In this document: piece after piece, positions 26,918 through 34,809 of the stretch
Layout: each line of letters opens with the position of its first letter
Numbering within the stretch: the first letter of the stretch is position 1
Assembly (NCBI GenBank): GCA_902464275.1
Contig: CABQIK010000007.1
Location: 1 to 64,000, forward strand
Direction: 5' to 3'
Source: an uncultured Alphaproteobacteria bacterium
GTDB taxonomy: Bacteria > Pseudomonadota > Alphaproteobacteria > RF32 > CAG-239
DNA: 64,000 nt
The notes under the pieces: model-generated
The model's database searches: none
The model's input: the letters and a program-made list of their open reading frames with translations, nothing else
Told to the model about the DNA's origin: nothing
Program-made: the position numbers and the translations under genes

Positions 26918-29296
26918 ATGACAAAAAGAATGTTGATTGATGACACGCAGCCTGAAGAAACCCGCGTGGTTATTATTGACGGGAACAAAGTTGAAGATGT
27001 TGAGTTTGAATCAAGCTCCCGCAAACAAATAAAAGGCAATATTTATACCGCCAAAGTTATCAGAGTTGAACCCTCGCTGCAAGCCGCCTTTGTTGATTAC
27101 GGCGGCAACCGCCACGGATTTTTGGCCTTTGGCGAAATTCACCCTGATTATTACAATGCCTCACCCGAGTTGTTAGAAGCTGTTGACCGCGAGGTTGATG
27201 AAATTATTGAGCGCAAAAAACAATACATTAAAGAGCGTGAAGAACAACGCGAGCGTATCCGCGCTGAAAAACAAGCCGCTTATGAAGCTCGCAAACGTGA
27301 AGAAGAAGCCCGCTTGGCCGAAGAGGCGCGCTTGGCTGAAGAAGCCCGTTTGGCTGAAGAAGCCGCCGCGGCAGCTGCCGAACCGGAAACTTCTGCCGAA
27401 CCTGTAACTGAAACTGCCGAACCGGCTGCCGAGCCTGCGGTTAAACCCAAAAGAAAATACACCCGCCGCAAGCCGTTGAAGAAAAAGACCGAGGCCGAAA
27501 CTCCGGCTGAAGAAACCGCCGAAAAAACTGAAGAACCGCAAGAAGAGCTTAAAGTTTTATCCGCCGATTCTGATAACAATGACGCGGTTATTTGCGATGA
27601 CTGCTCTGACGATGAAAACGATTCTTTCGATTCTGAATCTGAATATGATGCTGCCGACAATGACGATGATGATTCCGATGAAGATTTTGAATTGCAACGC
27701 AAACTTTTACGCGCTCGCAAACTTTATCATTACAGCACTATTCAAGACGTTATCAAAGAAGGTCAAACCCTGCTTATTCAGGTGGTAAAAGAAGAACGCG
27801 GCAATAAAGGCGCCGCCTGCACCACTTATTTATCTTTGGCCGGCAAATATTGCGTATTAATGCCCAATCGTATTAAAAGCGGCGGCGTTTCGCGCAAAAT
27901 CACCAATGCGGCTGACCGCAAGCGCTTAAAAGAGATTATGAAAGAACTTCCTTTAACTGCCAACATGTCCATGATTATCCGCACCGCCGGCGAAGATAAA
28001 ACCAAGGCCGATATTGTTCGCGATTACAATTACTTGATTCGTACATGGAATCACATTCGCTTAAACGCTCTTAAAAACAAAGTTCCGAGCCTTATTTATG
28101 AAGAAGGCGACTTAATCAAACGTGCTTTGCGCGATATGTACACCAAAGACATTGCCGAAGTTATTGTTGACGGCAACGAGGCTTATAAAGCCGCCCGCGA
28201 TTTTGTTAAAATTTTATCGCCGAGCAGTCTAAAGAAAATTAAGTGCCGCAAGCCTAACGAAATGCCTGTATTCCAACGTTTTCAAATTGAATCGCAGCTT
28301 GATAAACTTCATAGCCCGATTGTTCAGCTTGAATCCGGCGGTTATTTAGTTATTAACCCGACCGAGGCTTTGGTATCAATAGATGTTAACTCCGGCCGCG
28401 CCACCAAAGAAAAAGACATTGAAGAAACTGCCTTAAAGACCAATTTGGAAGCTGCCGATGAAATTGCCAAACAGTTGCGCATGCGTAATCTTGCCGGTTT
28501 GGTGGTTATTGACTTTATTGATATGGACGAACCCAAAAACAATGCCGCGGTTGAAAAACGTATGAAAGACGCGCTCAAAAACGACCGCTCGCGCATTCAG
28601 GTTGCCAAAATGAGTTGTTTCGGCCTGCTTGAGCTCTCCCGTCAACGCATGCACTCTTCATTTATTGAAAGCAACTATCAACCCTGCCCGTTCTGTCATG
28701 GCCAAGGCGTTATCCGCACCACGGAATCCGGAGCCATGCTTATTTTGCGCGCCATTGAAGAAGAGGGTGTTAAAAACCGCTCATCACGCATTACGGTTTT
28801 TGTTCCGACTGAAACCGCTATTTATCTGCTTAACCAAAAGCGCCAAAATTTGTGCGATTTGGAAAGCCGATACAAAATGTCAGTCGTAATTTCTGCCGAT
28901 AGCGAAATTAAAAATATTTCTGACTATCGCATTGAGCGCGTTCGCCAAACCAAACCGGCCGAAGAAGATGAAAACGCTCCGATGACCGCATATTCTGAAG
29001 CGGAAGAATTTTCTGAAGCCGAAGAAGATGACGCTGAAGAAGCTCCTGAAAATGATAACATGCCGGAACCTTCCGATGAAGAAAATGATGATCGCGATAA
29101 CCGTTATAATCGCCGTTTTCACGGACGCCGCAATCGCTATGACCGTCGCCGCGGTAAATTCGGGCGCCGCGATTACAACAATCGCGATGACTACCGCCAA
29201 CGCTACAATAATGCCGCTGAAACTCCCGCTCCGGTCAATACCGAAGAACCTAAAAAAGAAGGCAAAGTTGCATGGTGGAGAAAATTAATCGGTTAA
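26918..29296 (+). CDS. rne: Ribonuclease E/G
   Basis: 792 aa, the main mRNA- and rRNA-processing endonuclease. The S1 domain (about 35-320) is split by a 180-residue acidic/Ala-rich insertion with the triple repeat EARLAE, a feature of alphaproteobacteria. The catalytic core has VSIDVNSGRAT and VVIDFIDMD (magnesium aspartates), and the zinc link is CPFCHGQG. The C-terminal tail is acidic, then Arg/Asn/Tyr-rich (RNA binding), and ends KVAWWRKLIG, like the Caulobacter RNase E end that binds PNPase. Its last 25 bases overlap the M48 gene. Confidence 0.95.
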   Translation: MTKRMLIDDTQPEETRVVIIDGNKVEDVEFESSSRKQIKGNIYTAKVIRVEPSLQAAFVDYGGNRHGFLAFGEIHPDYYNASPELLEAVDREVDEIIERKKQYIKEREEQRERIRAEKQAAYEARKREEEARLAEEARLAEEARLAEEAAAAAAEPETSAEPVTETAEPAAEPAVKPKRKYTRRKPLKKKTEAETPAEETAEKTEEPQEELKVLSADSDNNDAVICDDCSDDENDSFDSESEYDAADNDDDDSDEDFELQRKLLRARKLYHYSTIQDVIKEGQTLLIQVVKEERGNKGAACTTYLSLAGKYCVLMPNRIKSGGVSRKITNAADRKRLKEIMKELPLTANMSMIIRTAGEDKTKADIVRDYNYLIRTWNHIRLNALKNKVPSLIYEEGDLIKRALRDMYTKDIAEVIVDGNEAYKAARDFVKILSPSSLKKIKCRKPNEMPVFQRFQIESQLDKLHSPIVQLESGGYLVINPTEALVSIDVNSGRATKEKDIEETALKTNLEAADEIAKQLRMRNLAGLVVIDFIDMDEPKNNAAVEKRMKDALKNDRSRIQVAKMSCFGLLELSRQRMHSSFIESNYQPCPFCHGQGVIRTTESGAMLILRAIEEEGVKNRSSRITVFVPTETAIYLLNQKRQNLCDLESRYKMSVVISADSEIKNISDYRIERVRQTKPAEEDENAPMTAYSEAEEFSEAEEDDAEEAPENDNMPEPSDEENDDRDNRYNRRFHGRRNRYDRRRGKFGRRDYNNRDDYRQRYNNAAETPAPVNTEEPKKEGKVAWWRKLIG

Positions 29297-30648
29297 TTAA
29301 TTCCGCAAAAATCCGGCAGATTACTAAAATCTGCCGGTATTTTGCTTTGCCTGTCTTAATTTTCAGTTTATGTATTTTTTCATTTAACGCCGCCGCATTG
29401 TCATTTATTTCTGACGATGAGAGCGAATCTCTTGTTCACAATATCGTAAAACCGATATTCAGCGCCGCCGGCATTACTTTTAATCCCGATAAAATATTAA
29501 TTGCCAACGATTCCACTCTTAACGCTTTTGTCAGCGACGGCAATTATTTAGTAATTCATAGCGGCACCTTAATGAACGCCGATAACGTTAATGAGCTTAA
29601 CGGTATTTTAGCGCATGAAGCCGGACACATTGCCGGCGGACATATTGTGCGGCAAAAAATTCGTATCGGACAAGCGCAAATTGCCAGCGTGGCATCCTTA
29701 ATTGCTGCCGGCGCCGCCGCGGCCGCTTCCGGCAATGCCGAGGCCGCTCTCGCCGTTATGTTGGGGTCGCAAAGCTCGCTCTTAAATTCTATGACAGCCT
29801 ACCAAATGCAAGAAGAGCGCAGCGCCGATGAAAGCGCGGTAAAATATTTAAAACAATTAAACCAATCAGCATTCGGATTAAAAAACTTTATGCAAAAATC
29901 GGCTCGCGCCAACCGGCTTAACGGCTATCAGGACATTCCGTATTTCCGCACCCATCCGCTGAACAGCGAGCGTATCGCTTTTTTCACGCAAGCCGCTGAA
30001 AATTCATCCGGAGCCATAACCTCGCCGTTTGATACCGAATTTAAAATGGTTAAAGCCAAATTGTCAGCATTTTTACTGCCGACCAAGCGTGGCTTTAAGC
30101 TTTACCCGCTGTCAGATAAATCGGCACCGGCGCAATACGCCCGCGCCATTTTATATTATCGGCAAAACAATTTGCCGCAGGCGTTAAAAAATATAGACTC
30201 ATTAATTGCCAAACAACCGGAGAATCCGTTTTTTTACGAACTTAAAGGACAGTTTTTATTTGAAAAAGGCAAATTGCCGGAAGCGCTCGCCGCTTATAAA
30301 AAAGCCTTGACTCTGCGCCCCGATTCGGCCGAAATAATGTTCGGTTGGGCGCAAACCGCGCTTGAAGCTCCGCACAACAAAAACGAGCTTACGCAAATTA
30401 TATCCGCGCTTAACCGCAGCATTCTGAAAAAGAACAAAGCCGATACTTGGCTTTTGCTTGCCCGCGCTTATGATGAGGCCTCTCGCAAAGCTGACGCTCT
30501 TTATGCTTCGGCTCAATTTAATTTAATGCTTGAAAATTATAATATCGCTGAAAAGCAAATCACGCAGGCTGAAAAAAACAACCCCTCGCCTGAATTAAAG
30601 CTTAAACTTAATGATTTAAAAAACCTGCTTAACACTGTGCGGCAATAA
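29272..30648 (+). CDS. M48 family metalloprotease with TPR tail (BepA-like)
   Basis: 458 aa. An N-terminal hydrophobic signal segment (FALPVLIFSLCIFSFNAAA) exports it. The zinc motif is HEAGH in LAHEAGHIAGGHIV with the third ligand Glu in ERSADESA. The C-terminal half holds TPR repeats (ALKNIDSLIAKQPENPFFYE, EALAAYKKALTLRPDSAEIM). BepA-type proteases supervise outer-membrane protein assembly. ATG 29272 lies inside the end of rne (AAGGCAAAG upstream). The last 20 bases overlap rnhB tail to tail. Confidence 0.9.
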   Translation: MVEKINRLINSAKIRQITKICRYFALPVLIFSLCIFSFNAAALSFISDDESESLVHNIVKPIFSAAGITFNPDKILIANDSTLNAFVSDGNYLVIHSGTLMNADNVNELNGILAHEAGHIAGGHIVRQKIRIGQAQIASVASLIAAGAAAAASGNAEAALAVMLGSQSSLLNSMTAYQMQEERSADESAVKYLKQLNQSAFGLKNFMQKSARANRLNGYQDIPYFRTHPLNSERIAFFTQAAENSSGAITSPFDTEFKMVKAKLSAFLLPTKRGFKLYPLSDKSAPAQYARAILYYRQNNLPQALKNIDSLIAKQPENPFFYELKGQFLFEKGKLPEALAAYKKALTLRPDSAEIMFGWAQTALEAPHNKNELTQIISALNRSILKKNKADTWLLLARAYDEASRKADALYASAQFNLMLENYNIAEKQITQAEKNNPSPELKLKLNDLKNLLNTVRQ

Positions 30649-31258
30649 TTTCCGCTATCGGACGATATGACTTGCGGTGCTGAGGCGTAATTCCGTGCTG
30701 TTTTAATCCTGCAATATGTGCTTTAGTGCCGTATCCGGCATTTTTTTCAAACCCATACCACGGATATTTTTGCGCCAACTCTGCCATTAAGCGGTCACGA
30801 TAAACTTTAGCCATAACCGAGGCCGCCGCAACACTGAATGATTTTGCATCGCCTTTAACAATGGTTTTGCATGGACAAACAAAGCCGACAGGCATACGGT
30901 TACCGTCAACCAGTGCCGTATTCGGCTTGCATTTCAATGCCGCCATTGCCCGCCGCATTGCCAAAAAAGTTGCCTGCAAAATATTAATCTCGTCAATTTC
31001 AGCCGCCGATGCCTCGCCGATTCCGTATGACAAATTGCCCGCGGCTTCTTCTTCTTGTATTAATTTATAAAGCTCTTCACGCTTTTTTGCGGACAACTTT
31101 TTAGAATCATCAAGCGAATTTAACAATACAGGATTAATCTTGCGATTAAAAAACACTACCGCACCGGCCACCACCGGACCGGCCCACGGACCGCGCCCCG
31201 CCTCGTCAACGCCGGCAATTAAACCCTGGCATTTATCTTCTTCTGACCAATCAGGCAT
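30629..31258 (-). CDS. rnhB: Ribonuclease HII
   Basis: 209 aa from ATG 31258, with AAGGAGAAACTTTT before it. Active-site acids: D and E of AGVDEAGRGPWAG, D in ALVDGNRM, and the later DAKSFSVAAASVMAKVYRD. It removes ribonucleotides and RNA primers from DNA. Downstream it meets the M48 gene convergently with a 20-base overlap. Confidence 0.95.
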   Translation of the reverse strand: MPDWSEEDKCQGLIAGVDEAGRGPWAGPVVAGAVVFFNRKINPVLLNSLDDSKKLSAKKREELYKLIQEEEAAGNLSYGIGEASAAEIDEINILQATFLAMRRAMAALKCKPNTALVDGNRMPVGFVCPCKTIVKGDAKSFSVAAASVMAKVYRDRLMAELAQKYPWYGFEKNAGYGTKAHIAGLKQHGITPQHRKSYRPIAEIIAAQC

Positions 31259-31325
31259 AAAAGTTTCTCCTTGCAATTATCGGGATAAACTCTAACACCT
31301 TAACAAAATAAATGCCAGCTGAATT

Positions 31326-31637
31326 TTAATTGCGCACAATCGGCAAACCTTCATAATCGGCTTCAATAATGCCACCGATAACCACCGCCACATTATCATA
31401 GCCACTCTGCTCAAACATTTGCGCCGCTTGTGACGAGCGCCCGCCCGAAGCGCAAATAATATTAATGGTTTGCGAGCCGTCAAGATGATGCGTTTTAACA
31501 AAAATTTCAGGATGCAGGTGCTTTAACGGCTCAAAATAATGCGGATAAGCTAAGCTTTCTTTGGCATATTCGCTTTCATCCCGCACGTCTAAAATCAAAG
31601 AATTGGTGGTTAAATCTTTCGGTTTTATAAATCTCAT
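31326..31637 (-). CDS. Single-domain rhodanese-like sulfurtransferase
   Basis: 103 aa. LILDVRDESEYAKESL is the rhodanese N-terminal signature, and the active-site loop is CASGGRS, with Cys near residue 63. It can carry persulfide sulfur; the partner is unknown. RBS AAGGAGGAGCAG precedes the ATG. Confidence 0.9.
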   Translation of the reverse strand: MRFIKPKDLTTNSLILDVRDESEYAKESLAYPHYFEPLKHLHPEIFVKTHHLDGSQTINIICASGGRSSQAAQMFEQSGYDNVAVVIGGIIEADYEGLPIVRN

Positions 31638-31706
31638 CTGCTCCTCCTTAAACTCAATATAAGCAAGCAGACAAGCAATTTAAATTAAACTAACGTTTAC
31701 CCCGCA

Positions 31707-32288
31707 TTAGAAATCAGCTTTTATCTTTTCAGTCAATTTATATATTCCGGCAAATTTTGAGGCATTATATTCCGGCTCGCCACTTAATGATATTTCCCAT
31801 TGACGGGCTTTTTTAACAGCATGTTCATAATTCGGCATTTTGGCTAAATCAAAATAAGGGTTCCTATCATGTTTATAAAAAAGCATAATGCTTTCTAATC
31901 TTGATTGCGCTTCGCCTTGAGAATTTACATTGTCAATATCATAATGGAGCAACGGCCAAATTTCTATACATGGTTTCATATATGCCATATAAATATTCAT
32001 ACCGCTTTGCCTGATTATGTCAATAGCCTCTCTAACTTCAGAATCTCTTCCGTCATGGTCAAAGATAACCCATATTTCACTTTTTGGCATCTTTAAATCA
32101 TTATATCTTCTTACAGCTTCTCTTGCTAACGTAACCGGATTTTGATTTATATGAATTTTATTCAATTTTACCAACGAAGTTTTCTTTTGTTGCTGAATAA
32201 ATTTTTGCAGATAATCCAATTCGGTTTTACCCTCATAAAAAAGTTGAATTACCAGTTTAAATTCTGAACGTTTACCGAAATCACTCAT
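31707..32288 (-). CDS. RloB/AbiLii-like Toprim-type protein
   Basis: 193 aa from ATG 32288, which overlaps the end of the ATPase gene by 8 bases (ATGAGTGA). Motifs YEGKTELDYLQKF (acidic Toprim Glu) and IFDHDGRDSE (Asp pair) fit the RloB family, found with RloA ATPases in restriction loci and as AbiLii in the lactococcal AbiL abortive-infection system. Likely a nuclease effector held in check by the ATPase. AT-rich codons set it apart from its neighbours. Confidence 0.82.
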   Translation of the reverse strand: MSDFGKRSEFKLVIQLFYEGKTELDYLQKFIQQQKKTSLVKLNKIHINQNPVTLAREAVRRYNDLKMPKSEIWVIFDHDGRDSEVREAIDIIRQSGMNIYMAYMKPCIEIWPLLHYDIDNVNSQGEAQSRLESIMLFYKHDRNPYFDLAKMPNYEHAVKKARQWEISLSGEPEYNASKFAGIYKLTEKIKADF

Positions 32289-33567
32289 TATTGAAGCCCC
32301 CAATCATAGGAATTGCTCCGTATTTACCTTGCATATAACCTTTTTGCAGATTTTTATCAAAGCGAGGAGTAAATTGATATAGTGAATACAAATCAGAGGA
32401 TCCGTCTTGGCGTTTTTCTGTAAACCAAATTTCATCGGTACGCCAAATCTCATTAGTCATTAAATTTAAATCATGTAAAGTAACAATAAGCTGCCCTTTA
32501 TTTTTATCATTTTCCAAATGTTCTTGAATTAAAAACTTGCTCAAAAACGGATGCAACCGACAATCAAGCTCGTCTATAATCAAACATGTATTGGAATCTC
32601 TGAGCAAATAAAATGACAACGCCAAATCTATTAAGCGTTTTGTTCCATCAGATTCTTCTCCGATTTTAAACCTTACATCATTATGAATGGTTCTTAAAGC
32701 AAGCCCTTTTTTTCCACCAGGCGTTATACTGATTGCAACAACATCTCCTTCTGTTGACTTAGAAAACAATGTGCCGTAACCTTGTTTTTGCCCTGATGCC
32801 AGTGCCTCTTTATAAAAATATTCCGTTTCATTATTTGAAAGTTTAATCCATTGTATATCAGAAATTCCTACATCCGCCGTTCTTAACAACCGTCTTAAAA
32901 AATCTTGAAATTCCTGTTGGTTAAAAAACATTCCGAAAATAACCGGATTTACTAAACTATTGGGCGATGTTATTACCAACATTTCAAAAAATTTTAAAAC
33001 ATCTGTTATATATTTTGCTCCCGATATTTTAGCGGCATTTTCTATTATTCCGTCTTGGCGAAGTTTAAATAAAAATGTGGTTACCGATTGAAATGTGCGG
33101 TTTTTATACCAATCTTCACTTTTACTTAACGCTCCATGCAATTCAATTTCAGACAAACGTCTGCTAAACAACGGCTTTATCTCTCCGCTTTTTTGTAATA
33201 TTGATAATTGCTCAAACGGAATTTGAATTCCGTTTGTAACCAACTTATACCTATACGCCGTTCCATTAATTTGAAAATCTATTTCAAATTCAGTATTAAA
33301 TATTTTTTTTGCCAATTTAAACTGATGCGACAAAACAAAAGCTGTGCTATCAGACATAACACACCAAAACAAGGCTTCTAACGCATGTACAAAATTAGAT
33401 TTTCCAGACGCGTTTGCCCCATAAATAGCAGCGCCTTTTAACGCGCTGAAAGGCTTGCCGTCAAGCACATGTTTTTTATGTTGTTTTGATATTTTCCCCG
33501 GAAATAATGAAAAAGTCGCTGTTTCATTAAATGAAGCAAAATTTGATACAGAAAAATTCAAAAGCAT
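32281..33567 (-). CDS. RloA/AbiLi-like AAA (ABC/SMC-type) ATPase
   Basis: 428 aa. N-terminal MLLNFSVSNFASFNETATFSL and Walker A YGANASGKSNFVHALE, a coiled middle, a signature-like stretch (EESDGTKRLIDLA), Walker B CLIIDELDCRLHP, and H-loop LIVTLHDLNL. This is the AAA_15/OLD-like ATPase of RloA/AbiLi and relates to the ATPase of PARIS. RBS GGAGAATAAACT. Together with the RloB-like gene it forms a likely anti-phage cassette that senses a phage factor. Confidence 0.85.
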   Translation of the reverse strand: MLLNFSVSNFASFNETATFSLFPGKISKQHKKHVLDGKPFSALKGAAIYGANASGKSNFVHALEALFWCVMSDSTAFVLSHQFKLAKKIFNTEFEIDFQINGTAYRYKLVTNGIQIPFEQLSILQKSGEIKPLFSRRLSEIELHGALSKSEDWYKNRTFQSVTTFLFKLRQDGIIENAAKISGAKYITDVLKFFEMLVITSPNSLVNPVIFGMFFNQQEFQDFLRRLLRTADVGISDIQWIKLSNNETEYFYKEALASGQKQGYGTLFSKSTEGDVVAISITPGGKKGLALRTIHNDVRFKIGEESDGTKRLIDLALSFYLLRDSNTCLIIDELDCRLHPFLSKFLIQEHLENDKNKGQLIVTLHDLNLMTNEIWRTDEIWFTEKRQDGSSDLYSLYQFTPRFDKNLQKGYMQGKYGAIPMIGGFNNE

Positions 33568-33601
33568 AGTTTATTCTCCGTTTTTTATCATATTAAATAT
33601 G

Positions 33602-33652
33602 CATATATGCTATTTTGGGCAAAAAATCAACAGATTTTGTGAAAAAATCACA
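33602..33652 (-). promoter_or_regulatory. Promoter with palindromes of the RloAB cassette
   Basis: TTGATT (33630-33625), 17 bases, TATATG (33607-33602) on the minus strand. A perfect GCATATATGC palindrome (33601-33610) covers the -10. A TGTGA-N5-TCACA inverted repeat (33638-33652) lies just upstream of the -35. Confidence 0.5.
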
Positions 33653-33707
33653 TAATATAACTTCATACATTATAAATTATGCAAACTATCAGCTTCTAAA
33701 TTAACTC

Positions 33708-33735
33708 TTGCACTTTAATATTATCCTTTTATAAA
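33708..33735 (+). promoter_or_regulatory. Candidate promoter of the ASADH-like gene
   Basis: TTGCAC, 16 bases, TATAAA, about 50 bases before the ATG at 33787. Confidence 0.4.
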
Positions 33736-33786
33736 TAAATTTACGCTATGATTATGCAAAATGTAAAATTTAACAAAGGATAAGTT

Positions 33787-34794
33787 ATGACTAAAATCGC
33801 TGTACTTGGTGTGACCGAAAGTATCGGCCGTGAAATTTTAACTTTTTTGGAAGCCGACGGCATCAGCTCTGATGATGTAATTGCTCTTGAACCCAAAAGT
33901 CCGCTCGGCAATTTGGTTTCATACGGTGAAGACGATGAGCTTGACGTTTACAATGCCGATGATTTTGATTTCGGCAAAGCCGACATTGCCATTTTTGCCA
34001 CTACGGAAGAAATTGCCAAACGCTATCTGCCCAAAGCTGCCGCTAAAAACATTAAAATTATTGATTGCTCCGGAGCAACTTTTGCCGATTCTGATGTTCC
34101 GATGATTATTGCCGGCCTTAACGATGAAGATGTTAAGCGCACTGCCAAAAACATTGTTTCCATTCCGTCGGCGCTCACTACGCAAATGCTCACTCCGCTT
34201 GCCAAAGTTAATGAAAAGCTGAGCTTAAAACGCCTGATTGCTTCGGCTTATATTTCAACCTCCGTTTACGGCAAAGAAGCCATGGACGAGCTTTTTAACC
34301 AAACTCGCAAAATTTATATGAACACCACTTTAGCCGATGATGAACAGGTATTTAAAAAACAGATTGCTTTTAACGTTTTGCCGCAGGTCGGAGAATTTAT
34401 CGGTGAAGAAACCAAATTTGAATGGGCAATTAACGCCGAAACCAAAAAGGTTTTAAACGGTAACATGAAAATTCATGCCAACTGCGCGTTTGTTCCGGCT
34501 TTTATCGGCGCCGCCATGTACGTTAACGCCGAATGTGCCAACGACACTGATGTTGATGAAGTCAGAAAACTGATGCAAAGTACCAAAGGCGTGGTTGTAT
34601 TTGACAAACAAACCGATGGCGGTTACGTCAGCTTAAATGATGTTCAGGGCGAAGACAATATTTATATCAGCCGCCTGCGCCAAGATTTATCGGCTGAAAA
34701 CGGCTTTAGCTTTTGGTGCGTTGCCGACAACCTGCGCGCCGGTATGGCCAAAAACGCTTTTAATGTTATGAAACTTATGCTTAAAACCCACTGA
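33787..34794 (+). CDS. Aspartate-semialdehyde dehydrogenase-like protein lacking catalytic residues
   Basis: 335 aa with ASADH colinearity: an N-terminal Rossmann region, IIDCSGATFADSDVPMIIAGLN (canonical IDNSSAFR..DVPLV.PEVN) and a C-terminal VADNLRAGMAKNAFNVMKLM. The nucleophile segment NPNCSTIQ reads IPSALTTQ, so the Cys is Ala. The active-site GHS reads GAA, and the dinucleotide loop GATGAVG reads GVTESIG. It is unlikely to reduce aspartyl phosphate. It may be a binding or regulatory paralogue; a true asd would be elsewhere. RBS AAAGGATAAGTT. The MscS gene follows 15 bases later. Confidence 0.8.
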   Translation: MTKIAVLGVTESIGREILTFLEADGISSDDVIALEPKSPLGNLVSYGEDDELDVYNADDFDFGKADIAIFATTEEIAKRYLPKAAAKNIKIIDCSGATFADSDVPMIIAGLNDEDVKRTAKNIVSIPSALTTQMLTPLAKVNEKLSLKRLIASAYISTSVYGKEAMDELFNQTRKIYMNTTLADDEQVFKKQIAFNVLPQVGEFIGEETKFEWAINAETKKVLNGNMKIHANCAFVPAFIGAAMYVNAECANDTDVDEVRKLMQSTKGVVVFDKQTDGGYVSLNDVQGEDNIYISRLRQDLSAENGFSFWCVADNLRAGMAKNAFNVMKLMLKTH

Positions 34795-34809
34795 TAAAGG
34801 ATTCTCCCG

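Noticed and set aside
27173..27720. Long antisense frames in the rne insertion
   Set aside because: They are Phe/Arg- or Ser-rich mirror images of the acidic Ala/Glu repeats and lack RBS.
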